A DNA stretch of 64,000 nucleotides, taken from assembly GCA_963767285.1 (NCBI GenBank), contig CAVYDJ010000002.1, positions 620,001 to 684,000 of the forward strand. The letters run 5' to 3'. A program made the translations under genes and the position numbers. Shown one piece after another: positions 32,985 to 41,138 of the stretch (its first letter is position 1; each line of letters opens with the position of its first letter). The notes under the pieces were generated by a model. The model made no database searches. It saw nothing but the letters and a program-made list of their open reading frames with translations, and was not told the origin of the DNA. This DNA is from WHSW01 sp963767285. GTDB lineage: Bacteria > Actinomycetota > Thermoleophilia > Solirubrobacterales > 70-9.

Positions 32985-34757
32985 ATGTCGTCTCGTTCGC
33001 GTGTCCGCCAGGCCGTCGTCTCGTCAATCCTCGCTCTCGCCGGGCTCGGGGCGCTGGCCGCCGAGGCGCTCGCTGACTACCCGGCAGAGGTGCGAGCAGA
33101 CAACCCGACGGGGTACTTCCGGATGGCCGACTCGGACGCGACGATGCGCAACGAGATCGTCGGGCACGGCGATGGCAACCACCGCAACAGCCCCTTGCTC
33201 GGCGTCGAGAGCGCACTGCCCAACGACACCGGGGATCGGTCGGTCGGTTACCGCGATGGGGCGAACTCGGACCGCTCGGAGTACCTCGTCGGCACGATTT
33301 CCAGGTTCTCGATCGAGTTCTTCATGAAGACGAACCAGACTGTCGGAGCCGGCGTCAGCAACTGGTACGACGGGTTCGGGCTCGTCGACGGCGAGCAGTC
33401 AGGGGTGACCAGCGACTTCGGCACAGCGCTCGTCGGCGGCGGCAAGGTCGGTTTCGGCGTCGGCAGCCCCGACATCACGATCAAGTCCGCGAAGGTGGTC
33501 AACGACTTCCAGTGGCACCACGTCGTCGCCACCTACGACAGCACGAACGGCGACATGAAGCTCTACGTCGATGGACAGCTGGAGGTGGAATCCAGCTCGC
33601 ATCCAGGCGGTTCGCGAAACGCGACCGTGGGCATCACCATCGGCTCGCTGCACACCAACATTCTCGAGTTCGCCGGCGCGATCGACGAGGTCGCCTTCTA
33701 CCACCACGTGCTGCCCGCGTCCGACGTCACACAGCACTACGCGGCTCGAAACGACTCAACTCCGGCCCCGCCGCCGCCTCCCGACGGACGACTGGCGTTC
33801 AGCGGGTTCGGAGGTGGAACCGGCACGATCACGGCTCCTGGGATCAGCTGCTCGATCGTCGGTGGCCCATTCCCCGCGGGCGACTGCGACGAGTTCTATC
33901 CAGCGGGCACGTTCGTCAACTTCGAGGCGGTCCCGAACGCGGACTCGCGCTTCAGCATCTGGCAGGAAGGCATCGAGACCGACACGCTCTGCGTGTCCAA
34001 TCCGGCTTGCGGTCTGACGATCCAGAGCGACAAGGTGGATGCGCTCTTCGGAGTGTTCTACCTCCGGTCGCAGCCGCTCGGGAACGCGCTGCTCCCATCG
34101 CTTGCCGGCACCGCAGACCAGCTTGCGTCCGCGTATGACCAGAGCGTCGACCCGGGCAAGAAGGGCTCGATTTCGACGCCGAACGCCATCTTGCAGCGCC
34201 CGGATATCCAAACGGCCGACGGTGGGGGCGTCGTGGGCGTCGGCTGGCCGTCGGACAAGACCGGGCTGATCGGATCGGACGGCGCATCGATCGTGGCCGC
34301 CGGCGCCGGGAACTTCAAGACGAAGTCGCCCGAGCCACCGTCTTTGATCGGATCGGACGGCGGGAGCCTCATCGGATCGGACGGGGCGACGCTGGTCGGA
34401 GCGGACGGGGCGACGCTGGTCGGCGGCGCGGGCAACACACTGGTTGGCAACGGCGGAAACCTCCGTCCTGCTGACCGTGACGGATCTCCTCGGAGTACGC
34501 ACAAGGCGCCCAAGCAGAAATACAAGATCTTCGCTCTCGGTGGCTACACCGTCACCGATCTGGACGCCCAGGGGAATTACGAGGCCGTCTTCACGCTCAC
34601 CAACAAGGGCAAGCAGATCATCAAGACGCTCGGGCAGGCGAATCGCCGGCTCGGTAACGCGCAGGAGATTCCGTTGAATGCGACGTTCCTCGAGGTCGTC
34701 CAGCCGGAGGACAATCGGGGCACCGGCGGTGCGTTCATCAAGTTCAAGATCAACTGA
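32985..34757 (+). CDS. Secreted LamG-domain protein with octapeptide repeats
   Basis: A signal peptide (SILALAGLGALAAEALA) precedes a LamG/concanavalin-like domain at about 25-255 (NPTGYFRMADSD, FSIEFFMKTNQT, WHHVVATYDSTNGDMKLYVD, IDEVAFYHHVLPASDV). A Cys-bearing module follows, and then at residues of about 428-493 a run of eight-residue repeats (LIGSDGAS, IVAAGAGN, LIGSDGGS, LVGADGAT, LVGGAGNT, LVGNGGNL). The tail is beta-rich. The repeats recur in the protein at 50617-53730. The product is probably a surface glycan- or matrix-binding protein. Confidence 0.8.
   Translation: MSSRSRVRQAVVSSILALAGLGALAAEALADYPAEVRADNPTGYFRMADSDATMRNEIVGHGDGNHRNSPLLGVESALPNDTGDRSVGYRDGANSDRSEYLVGTISRFSIEFFMKTNQTVGAGVSNWYDGFGLVDGEQSGVTSDFGTALVGGGKVGFGVGSPDITIKSAKVVNDFQWHHVVATYDSTNGDMKLYVDGQLEVESSSHPGGSRNATVGITIGSLHTNILEFAGAIDEVAFYHHVLPASDVTQHYAARNDSTPAPPPPPDGRLAFSGFGGGTGTITAPGISCSIVGGPFPAGDCDEFYPAGTFVNFEAVPNADSRFSIWQEGIETDTLCVSNPACGLTIQSDKVDALFGVFYLRSQPLGNALLPSLAGTADQLASAYDQSVDPGKKGSISTPNAILQRPDIQTADGGGVVGVGWPSDKTGLIGSDGASIVAAGAGNFKTKSPEPPSLIGSDGGSLIGSDGATLVGADGATLVGGAGNTLVGNGGNLRPADRDGSPRSTHKAPKQKYKIFALGGYTVTDLDAQGNYEAVFTLTNKGKQIIKTLGQANRRLGNAQEIPLNATFLEVVQPEDNRGTGGAFIKFKIN
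34266..34463 (+). repeat. Octapeptide (24-bp) repeat tract
   Basis: The tract encodes LIGSDGAS-IVAAGAGN, a ten-residue interruption, then five octads in a row from LIGSDGGS to LVGNGGNL. The pattern is hydrophobic-hydrophobic-small-x-x-Gly-small-polar. At DNA level the unit CGGATCGGACGG recurs. Confidence 0.75.
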
Positions 34758-34765
34758 GGAGTGAC

Positions 34766-35137
34766 ATGAAGTTTGGGTTCGCAACGCTGGTTTTCGTCGC
34801 CTGCCTGGCCCTTGGCGCCGGGACGGCGCTCGCCAAGTCGCCGCCGAAGGGCAAGTACGGCTGCACCATCGGCGGCTACACCAGCGGCACGATGAAGATC
34901 AAGGGGAGCGACAGCTATACGCGTTTCGGCAAGGAGGGCGAGTACAAGGCGGGCGGCAACAAGGTCCCGATCCCCGGCTACGACGATCCCACCTTCCGCG
35001 GGTACACGATCAAGTTCAAGTCCGGGGCGTTCAAGGGGTACAAGGGACACTGGTACACCGCGGACAGCGGCACCGCCGAGATCGCGCTCGGGAACCCCAT
35101 CGACGGGTTCGTCGAGGTCTACTGCGACGAGGAGTAG
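34766..35137 (+). CDS. Small secreted protein of unknown function
   Basis: A signal peptide (LVFVACLALGAGTALA) leads to a basic, Gly/Lys/Tyr-rich mature part of about 100 residues (YGCTIGGYTSGTMKIKGSD, FKGYKGHWYTADSGTAEIAL) ending VEVYCDEE. Its two cysteines could join the first and last strands. It follows the LamG gene by eight bases and has its own GAGGAG ribosome binding site, so the two are probably one operon. No family is recognised. Confidence 0.65.
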   Translation: MKFGFATLVFVACLALGAGTALAKSPPKGKYGCTIGGYTSGTMKIKGSDSYTRFGKEGEYKAGGNKVPIPGYDDPTFRGYTIKFKSGAFKGYKGHWYTADSGTAEIALGNPIDGFVEVYCDEE

Positions 35138-35194
35138 GCGGGCGTTCAGCCCGCGTGATCGAGCCGGCGAGACCACCCGGCTAGGCTCTTCGGA

Positions 35195-36220
35195 GTGGCC
35201 TCGTTGCGCCTGATCGAGGGGAAGGCACCGGCCTCCGGGCCATCGGCGTTCGACGTCCCGGTCGAACCTGGGCCGCCGACCGAGGAGGAGGCGCTCGACG
35301 CCTACTCGCGCGCGGTCTCCGGCGTCGCCGAGCGGCTGGCGGCTTCGGTGGCAAGCCTGCGCGTACAGCGGCGCACCCGCCGCGGCCGCGTCCAGGCCGG
35401 CGCCGGCAGCGGCGTCGTACTCACCCACGACGGCTACATCCTTACCTCGGCGCACGTCGTCGACGGCAACGACGGCGGCAGCGCCCGCTTCACGGACGGG
35501 CGCGAGCTGCGCTTCGACGTCGTCGGCCTGGACCCGCTGTCCGACCTCGCCGTGGTCCGCGCCGAGGACGGCGATCTGATCCCGGCCGAGCTCGGCGATG
35601 CACAGCGCCTGCGGGTCGGCCAGCTCGTCGTCGCGATCGGCAATCCGCACGGCTTCGAGGGCTCGGTGACCGCCGGGGTCGTCTCGGCGCTCGGCCGCGC
35701 GCTGCCCGCGCGCGCCGGCCGCGCGATCCGGGTGATCGACAACCTGATCCAGACCGACGCGGCCCTCAACCCGGGCAACTCGGGCGGGGCGCTGGCCGAC
35801 AGCCGCGGCCAGGTGGTCGGCGTCAACACCGCGGTCGCGGGGGTGGGGCTCGGCCTGGCGGTGCCCGTCAGCCCGATCACCCAGCGGATCATCGCCGCGC
35901 TGATCTCCGACGGCCGCGTGCGCCGCGCCTATCTGGGGGTCGCCGGCGGCCCGGCGCCGCTGCCGCCGCGTGCGCGCAGCGAGGTGGGCGCCGAGCGCGG
36001 GGTGGAGGTGGTCGAGATCGTCGCCGGCAGCCCCGCCGAGGCGGCCGGCCTACGGGTCGGCGACGTGATCTTCGAGCTCGACGGCGATTCGATCGAGTCC
36101 GCGACAGACCTGCAGCGGTTGATGGTCGCCGAGCGGATCGGGGCGGCGGCGAAGGTGCGGCTCGTCCGCGACGGCTCGGTGCGCGAGCTGCGCGTCACGC
36201 CGGCCGAGCTCGAGCTGTAG
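35195..36220 (+). CDS. HtrA-like trypsin-type serine protease with PDZ domain, no export signal
   Basis: The catalytic triad is His87 (TSAHVVDG), Asp117 (DPLSDLAVV) and Ser196 (NPGNSGGAL). A PDZ domain follows at about 245-340 (GVEVVEIVAGSPAEAAGLRV, GDVIFELDGDSIES). Unlike most actinobacterial HtrA proteins, the N-terminus (LRLIEGKAPASGPSAFDVPV) contains neither a signal peptide nor a membrane helix, so a cytosolic location is inferred. The start is GTG 35195. A start further upstream that adds a membrane helix is not visible. Confidence 0.85.
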   Translation: MASLRLIEGKAPASGPSAFDVPVEPGPPTEEEALDAYSRAVSGVAERLAASVASLRVQRRTRRGRVQAGAGSGVVLTHDGYILTSAHVVDGNDGGSARFTDGRELRFDVVGLDPLSDLAVVRAEDGDLIPAELGDAQRLRVGQLVVAIGNPHGFEGSVTAGVVSALGRALPARAGRAIRVIDNLIQTDAALNPGNSGGALADSRGQVVGVNTAVAGVGLGLAVPVSPITQRIIAALISDGRVRRAYLGVAGGPAPLPPRARSEVGAERGVEVVEIVAGSPAEAAGLRVGDVIFELDGDSIESATDLQRLMVAERIGAAAKVRLVRDGSVRELRVTPAELEL

Positions 36221-36244
36221 ACGCCTTCGCGTCCGCACCGTATG

Positions 36245-36258
36245 CGAACATGTGTTCG
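36245..36258. promoter_or_regulatory. LexA (SOS) box at the start of the radical SAM gene
   Basis: CGAACATGTGTTCG has perfect conserved half-sites (CGAAC and GTTCG) and closely matches the box upstream of lexA. It covers the region of the start codon itself, so LexA binding should block transcription start. Confidence 0.85.
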
Positions 36259-37262
36259 TGCGCTGGGAGAAACTCGAGACGGATGCCAGGACGCAGGGCC
36301 TGCTGCCCGGCCTCGGCGAATCGACCGTCCGTACCTTCGACGCCCCCGAGGCGCTGGGGATCCGCTTCCACGAGGTCGAGGCGCGCTCCGGCCTGAATCG
36401 TGTGCCGCAGCAGTCGCGCATGCCGTTCCGCTGGACGATCAACCCGTATCGCGGGTGCACTCATGCCTGTGTGTACTGCTTCGCCCGCCCCACCCACACC
36501 TACCTCGACCTGAACGCACGCGAGGACTTCGAGCGCGAGATCGTCGTCAAGGTCAACGTCCCCGAGGTCGTCCGCGCCGAGCTGCGCCGGCCATCGTGGA
36601 AGGGCGAGCACGTCGCGCTCGGCACCAACACCGACCCCTATCAATGGGTCGAGGGGCGCTACCGGCTGATGGAGGGCATCTGGGAGGCGATGCGCGACTC
36701 CGCCAACCCGTGCTCTGTGCTCACCAAGTCGCCGCTCCTGCTCCGGGACATCGATCTGATGAAGCAGATCTGCGAGCGGACCGAGTTCGTCGCCAACCTC
36801 TCGATCCCGACCCTGGAGGAGAAGGCCTGGCGGGCGACCGAGCCGCACACTCCGCATCCCCGCAAGCGGATCGAGGCGATCGCCGAGCTGCGCCGGGCCG
36901 GGATCCCGGTCGGGGTCCTGATCGCGCCGCTCATCCCCGGCGTCAACGACGCTCCCGGGCAGGTCGAGGAGCTCGCCGAGGCGTGCGGGGAGGCCGGCGC
37001 CGAGAGCATCGGCGGAGTCGGGCTCCACCTGCGCGGCGAGGTGCGCGAGATCTGGTTCGACTGGCTGCGCCAGTACCGGCCCGATCTCGTCCCTCGGTAC
37101 GAGCAGCTCTACCGGCGGGGTGCCTACATGCCGCCGGAAGAGCGCGAGAAGCTCGCCAAGCGGGCACGGGGCAGAGCGCGACGGCCGCGGCGGTTCCGGA
37201 CGGCTCCGAGGGAGCCGGGCGGTTCCGCGGAACCCCAGTCCCGTCAGCCGAGCCTATTCTGA
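36258..37262 (+). CDS. Radical SAM protein of the SPL-like, Rv2578c family
   Basis: The [4Fe-4S] motif is CTHACVYCFARPTH (CxxxCxxC). TINPYRGCTHAC, FEREIVVKVNVPEVVRAELR, LGTNTDPYQWVEGRYRLM and CSVLTKSPLLLRDIDLM match the family of actinobacterial Rv2578c and spore photoproduct lyase-like proteins. GTG 36258 begins just as the LexA box ends. GTG 36252 would start inside it. The tail is basic and Pro-rich. SOS control suggests a DNA-damage role. The exact reaction is unknown. Confidence 0.85.
   Translation: MRWEKLETDARTQGLLPGLGESTVRTFDAPEALGIRFHEVEARSGLNRVPQQSRMPFRWTINPYRGCTHACVYCFARPTHTYLDLNAREDFEREIVVKVNVPEVVRAELRRPSWKGEHVALGTNTDPYQWVEGRYRLMEGIWEAMRDSANPCSVLTKSPLLLRDIDLMKQICERTEFVANLSIPTLEEKAWRATEPHTPHPRKRIEAIAELRRAGIPVGVLIAPLIPGVNDAPGQVEELAEACGEAGAESIGGVGLHLRGEVREIWFDWLRQYRPDLVPRYEQLYRRGAYMPPEEREKLAKRARGRARRPRRFRTAPREPGGSAEPQSRQPSLF
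37221..37234. repeat. Second copy of the palindrome GGTTCCGCGGAACC
   Basis: This 14-base perfect palindrome lies inside the 3' end of the radical SAM gene, next to another hairpin (CGGCTCC-GAG-GGAGCCG, 37201-37217). The same core follows the lexA unit at 14671-14684. Confidence 0.5.
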
Positions 37263-37272
37263 GTGTTCACAG

Positions 37273-38046
37273 ATGAAGACCCGGGTCAAGCTCCTCGCGA
37301 CCGCAATCGCTGCGATCGCCGTGGCCATCGCGATTGGGGCATGCGACGACGATGAGCGGACCGGCACCACCGCGACCGCGACAGCGCTACCCCAGGGCAG
37401 CGAGCACGTCGAGCTCGATCCGGCCGATTTCACGACCGAGATCGACAACCCCTACTGGCCGATGAGCCCGGGCAGCCGCTGGGTCTACACCGAGACCGAC
37501 ACCGAGGGGACCGTGCAGAAGGTGGTCGTGGAGGTGACGGACGAGACGAAGCGGATCGCGAACGGGATCGAGGCCGTGGTCGTCCGCGACACCGTGACCG
37601 AGGGCGGCCAGCCCGTAGAGATCACCGACGACTGGTACGCGCAGGACTCCGCCGGCAACGTCTGGTACATGGGCGAGGACACGGCCGAATACGAGAACGG
37701 CCGGGTGGTCTCGCGTGCGGGCTCGTTCGAAGCCGGGGTGGACGGCGCCGAGCCGGGGATCATCATGCCCGCCGATCCACAGCCCGGAATGAGCTACCGC
37801 CAGGAGTACTACCGCGGCGAGGCCGAGGATCGGGCGGCGATCGTCAGCGTGGGCGAGGAGCAGGTCGAAGTCCCCGCGGGCCACTTCGCGGACGTGGTGA
37901 TGACCCGCGACCTGGTGCCACTCGAGCCGCGGGTGGAGGAGCTGAAGTTCTACGCCAAGGGCGTCGGCCCGGTGATGGCGGCGGCGATCTCCGGTGGCGC
38001 CCCCGGGTTCGAGGAGCTCGTCAGCTACTCGCCTGGCGGGCGATGA
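37273..38046 (+). CDS. Lipoprotein of unknown function
   Basis: ATG 37273 gives a lipoprotein signal with lipobox AIGAC, cysteine at about residue 23, and a Thr/Ala linker. The mature part has NPYWPMSPGSRWVYTETD, KVVVEVTDETKRIANGIEAV, VRDTVTEGGQPVEITDDWYA, GNVWYMGEDTAEYENGRVV and ELKFYAKGVGPVMAAAISG. This set occurs in many actinobacterial and proteobacterial extracellular proteins of unknown role. An upstream start would overlap the radical SAM gene, so ATG 37273 is chosen. Confidence 0.75.
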   Translation: MKTRVKLLATAIAAIAVAIAIGACDDDERTGTTATATALPQGSEHVELDPADFTTEIDNPYWPMSPGSRWVYTETDTEGTVQKVVVEVTDETKRIANGIEAVVVRDTVTEGGQPVEITDDWYAQDSAGNVWYMGEDTAEYENGRVVSRAGSFEAGVDGAEPGIIMPADPQPGMSYRQEYYRGEAEDRAAIVSVGEEQVEVPAGHFADVVMTRDLVPLEPRVEELKFYAKGVGPVMAAAISGGAPGFEELVSYSPGGR

Positions 38047-38079
38047 GTTCACGCGCCGCGGCCGGTCTACCCTGAACAG

Positions 38080-38991
38080 ATGACCGAGGACCCATCCACG
38101 CAGACGGCGATCTCGTTGCGCGGCGTCGTCAAGAGGTTCGGGCCGATCACGGCCGTCGACGGGCTCGACCTCGACGTCCCCGCCGGGATCTGCCTCGGAC
38201 TGCTGGGCCCGAACGGAGCCGGCAAGTCGACGACGATGCGGCTGCTGACGGGCCAGGCGATCGCCGACTCCGGCGAGCTGCGGGTGCTCGAGTTCGAGCT
38301 CCCGCGTCAGGCCAAGGCGGCGCGCGCGGTGATGGGCGTCACCCCGCAGCTCGACAACCTCGACGTCGACGTCACGGTCGAGGACAACCTCGCCGTGTTC
38401 GCGCGGCTCTACCGCGTGCCGGATGTGGCCGCCGCGGTGGACAAGGCGCTCGACCTGGCGCGGCTGCAGGACCGGCGCAGGGACGCGGTCGACGAGCTCT
38501 CCGGCGGGATGCGCCGCCGCCTGCTGCTCGCCCGCGGCCTTGTCCACGAGCCGCGCCTGGTCCTGCTCGACGAGCCGACCGTCGGCCTCGACCCGCAGAT
38601 CCGCACGCAAATGTGGACGCTGATCGACAACCTGCGCTCGCGCGGGGCGACGATCCTGATGTCTACCCACTACATCGAGGAGGCCGAGCGGCTCGCCGAC
38701 GAGGTCGCGGTGATGGCGCACGGCAAGATCGTGGCCCGCGGCAAGCCCTCGGAGCTGATCGCCAAGCACGCCGGGCGCGAAACCGCCGAGGTCTACGGAC
38801 CGCCCGACCGCCTGGCCGAGGCGCGTGCACTGGCCGAGTCCGACGGCCTCGCGGTCAGGCCCGCGGGTCCGGCGATTGCGATCGTCGGCGCGGAGCGCTC
38901 TACGAACGGCAGCGTGCCCGACGACGCGATCCGGCGTGCGGCCTCGCTCGAGGACGTCTTCGTCCTGCTGACCGGGGAGGAGGCAGAGTGA
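38080..38991 (+). CDS. ABC transporter ATP-binding protein (DrrA/NodI type)
   Basis: The 303-residue ATPase has Walker A GPNGAGKST (43-51), signature LSGGM (140-144), Walker B VLLDEP (161-166) and the following H-loop STHYIEEAERLADEV. A C-terminal extension of about 80 residues is as in DrrA/CcmA-like exporters. GTG of the permease gene overlaps its stop (GTGA), so the pair is translationally coupled. It would energise export of a lipid, drug or polysaccharide. The substrate is unknown. Confidence 0.9.
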   Translation: MTEDPSTQTAISLRGVVKRFGPITAVDGLDLDVPAGICLGLLGPNGAGKSTTMRLLTGQAIADSGELRVLEFELPRQAKAARAVMGVTPQLDNLDVDVTVEDNLAVFARLYRVPDVAAAVDKALDLARLQDRRRDAVDELSGGMRRRLLLARGLVHEPRLVLLDEPTVGLDPQIRTQMWTLIDNLRSRGATILMSTHYIEEAERLADEVAVMAHGKIVARGKPSELIAKHAGRETAEVYGPPDRLAEARALAESDGLAVRPAGPAIAIVGAERSTNGSVPDDAIRRAASLEDVFVLLTGEEAE

Positions 38992-39782
38992 GCGCGCCCG
39001 CCGAGGTACGCACCCGCCGGCTCGACCCGGTGGCCATCGGCGCCGTGATGAGCCGCGAGCTCGCCAACTTCCGGACCTTCTGGAAGGCGACCACGTTCTC
39101 GAGCGTGCTCGAGCCGATCATCTATCTGCTCGCCTTCGGCGTCGGCCTCGGAGCGACACTCGTGGAGGACGTCGAACCCGGGCTCAGCTACGAGGAGTTC
39201 GTCGGCACCGGCATGGTCGCGACCGCGGTGATCTTCTCCAGCGCCCTGCCGGCGATGTTCGGGACCTTCGTGAAGGAGCGCTTCCAGCGCACCTACGACG
39301 CGCTCCTCGCGGCGCCGATCGACGTCGAGGAGCTGGTCACCGCCGAGATGCTGTGGATCGGGTTGCGCGCCGGCTTCTACGGCTGTTTCCCGCTGATCGT
39401 CACGTTCTTCTTCGGCCTCGACCCGACGATCGAGATGCTGCTCGTGCCGATCTTCTGCTTCACGACGGCGCTCGGCTTCGCCGCCTTCGGGATCGCCGTG
39501 GCCGCCTCGGTGGCGAAGATCGACCAGTTCAACTACGTGACCACGCTGGTGATCACGCCCCTGTTCCTGGTCGCCGGGACGTTCTTCCCGATCGACCAGC
39601 TGCCCGAGGGCTTTCAGATCGCCGCCAACTTCAACCCGCTCTACCAGCTCGTTGAGCTGGTCCGCGGCGCGGCCTTCGGCTTCGAGGCGGTCGACGCGTT
39701 GCGTTACCTCGCCCTGGTCGGGTTCTCGCTGGCGCTCTGGCGGGTGGCCGTCCGCCGCATGGAGCGGCGGCTGATCGACTAG
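38988..39782 (+). CDS. ABC-2 type transporter permease (NodJ/DrrB type)
   Basis: The 264-residue protein has six membrane helices. The ABC-2 signature segments are present: VLEPIIYLLAFGVGLGATL, FVKERFQRTYDALLAAPIDV, TTLVITPLFLVAGTFFPIDQ and IAANFNPLYQLVELVRGAAF. GTG 38988 is chosen for its GTGA overlap with the ATPase stop. Its own stop overlaps that of the convergent DAHP synthase gene by four bases. Confidence 0.9.
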   Translation: MSAPAEVRTRRLDPVAIGAVMSRELANFRTFWKATTFSSVLEPIIYLLAFGVGLGATLVEDVEPGLSYEEFVGTGMVATAVIFSSALPAMFGTFVKERFQRTYDALLAAPIDVEELVTAEMLWIGLRAGFYGCFPLIVTFFFGLDPTIEMLLVPIFCFTTALGFAAFGIAVAASVAKIDQFNYVTTLVITPLFLVAGTFFPIDQLPEGFQIAANFNPLYQLVELVRGAAFGFEAVDALRYLALVGFSLALWRVAVRRMERRLID

Positions 39783-41128
39783 GCCTGACGGCCGTACATC
39801 TCGGCGACCATGAACGCCAGGTCGAGCGCCTGGCGGCGGTTGAGCCGGGGGTCGCACGCCGTCTCGTAGCGCTGGTGCAGGTCGCCTTCGACGATGTCAT
39901 CGCCGCCGCCGATGCATTCGGTGACGGCATCGCCCGTGAACTCGACGTGGATGCCGCCGGGCTGGGTTCCGAGCGCCCGGTGCACCTCGAAGAAGCCCGC
40001 GACCTCGTCGAGGACGTGGTCCAGGCGGCGGGTCTTGTGCCCGCTCGGAGCCTCGAAGGTGTTCCCGTGCATCGGGTCGCAGATCCAGGCGACCGGCGAG
40101 CCGTTCGCGCTGACCGCCTCGACCAGCGGCGGCAGGAGGGCGCGGACCTTCTCGGCGCCCATCCGGGTGATGAACGTGAGCCGGCCCGGCTCGCCCTCCG
40201 GGTTGAGCCGATCGATCAGCGCCAGCGCTTCCTCTGCCGAGACCGTTGGGCCGAGCTTGACGCCGATCGGGTTGCGGATGCGGCTGCAGAACTCGACGTG
40301 CGCGCCGTCGAGGTCCCTGGTCCGCTCGCCGATCCAGACCAGGTGCGCGGAGACGTCGTAGGGCAGCCCGGTGCGGCTGTCGATCCGGGTCAGCGCCCGC
40401 TCGTACTCGAGCAGCAGCGCCTCGTGGCTGGAATAGAACTCGACTCCGTGGAGCTCCTCCGGGTCGATGCCGCACGCCTCCATGAACGCGAGCGCCCGGT
40501 CGATCTCGCCGGCGAGTTGCTCATAGCGTTGTCCGGCCGGGCTCTGCGCGACGAAGTCCTGGTTCCACGCGTGCGCCTGGTGCAGGTCGGCGTAGCCGCC
40601 GTGCGTGAAGGCTCGCGCGAGGTTCAAGGTGGCGGCGGCGCTGTGGTAGGCGCGCACGAGCCGCTCCGGGTCGGGGCGGCGCGACTCCGGGGTGAACTCG
40701 AGGCCGTTGACCGCCTCGCCGCGATAGGCGGGCAACTCGATCCCGTCTCGTGACTCCATGGGCTGCGAGCGAGGCTTGGCGAACTGCCCCGCGATCCGCC
40801 CGATCTTGACGACCGGCACGCTCGCCGCGTAGGTGAGCACGAGCGCCATCTGCAGCAGTGTCTCGAGCTTGTTGCGGACCTCGTTGGCCGTCGACCCGGA
40901 GAACATCTCCGCGCAGTCACCGCCCTGCAGTACGAACGCCTCGCCCCGGGACGCGGCGGCCAGCCGGTCCTTGAGCTGGTCTGATTCGCCGGCGAAGATC
41001 AGCGGCGGCATCCCCTCCAGCCTGGCGATCGCGACCTCGAGCTCCGCGGGATCGGGCCAATCCGGCTGCTGGGCGGCCGGCAGCGCGCGCCAGGCATCGA
41101 GATCGGGGCTGTCAGGGGGGCTGCTCAC
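39779..41128 (-). CDS. aroG: 3-Deoxy-7-phosphoheptulonate synthase, class II
   Basis: It condenses PEP and erythrose-4-phosphate in the first step of aromatic amino acid synthesis. Class II motifs are present throughout: PPLIFAGESDQLKDRLAAAS, FVLQGGDCAEMF, KIGRIAGQFAKPRSQP, DLHQAHAWNQDFV, GEVEFYSSHEALLLEYERAL-type sequence (here HGVEFYSSHEALLLEYERAL), WIGERTRDLDGAHVEF, VAWICDPMHGNTFE and GIHVEFTGDAVTECIGG. It is 449 residues, close to the Mycobacterium enzyme. It stands alone, without a chorismate mutase neighbour in the window. Confidence 0.92.
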   Translation of the reverse strand: MSSPPDSPDLDAWRALPAAQQPDWPDPAELEVAIARLEGMPPLIFAGESDQLKDRLAAASRGEAFVLQGGDCAEMFSGSTANEVRNKLETLLQMALVLTYAASVPVVKIGRIAGQFAKPRSQPMESRDGIELPAYRGEAVNGLEFTPESRRPDPERLVRAYHSAAATLNLARAFTHGGYADLHQAHAWNQDFVAQSPAGQRYEQLAGEIDRALAFMEACGIDPEELHGVEFYSSHEALLLEYERALTRIDSRTGLPYDVSAHLVWIGERTRDLDGAHVEFCSRIRNPIGVKLGPTVSAEEALALIDRLNPEGEPGRLTFITRMGAEKVRALLPPLVEAVSANGSPVAWICDPMHGNTFEAPSGHKTRRLDHVLDEVAGFFEVHRALGTQPGGIHVEFTGDAVTECIGGGDDIVEGDLHQRYETACDPRLNRRQALDLAFMVAEMYGRQA

Positions 41129-41138
41129 GGGTCCAAGG

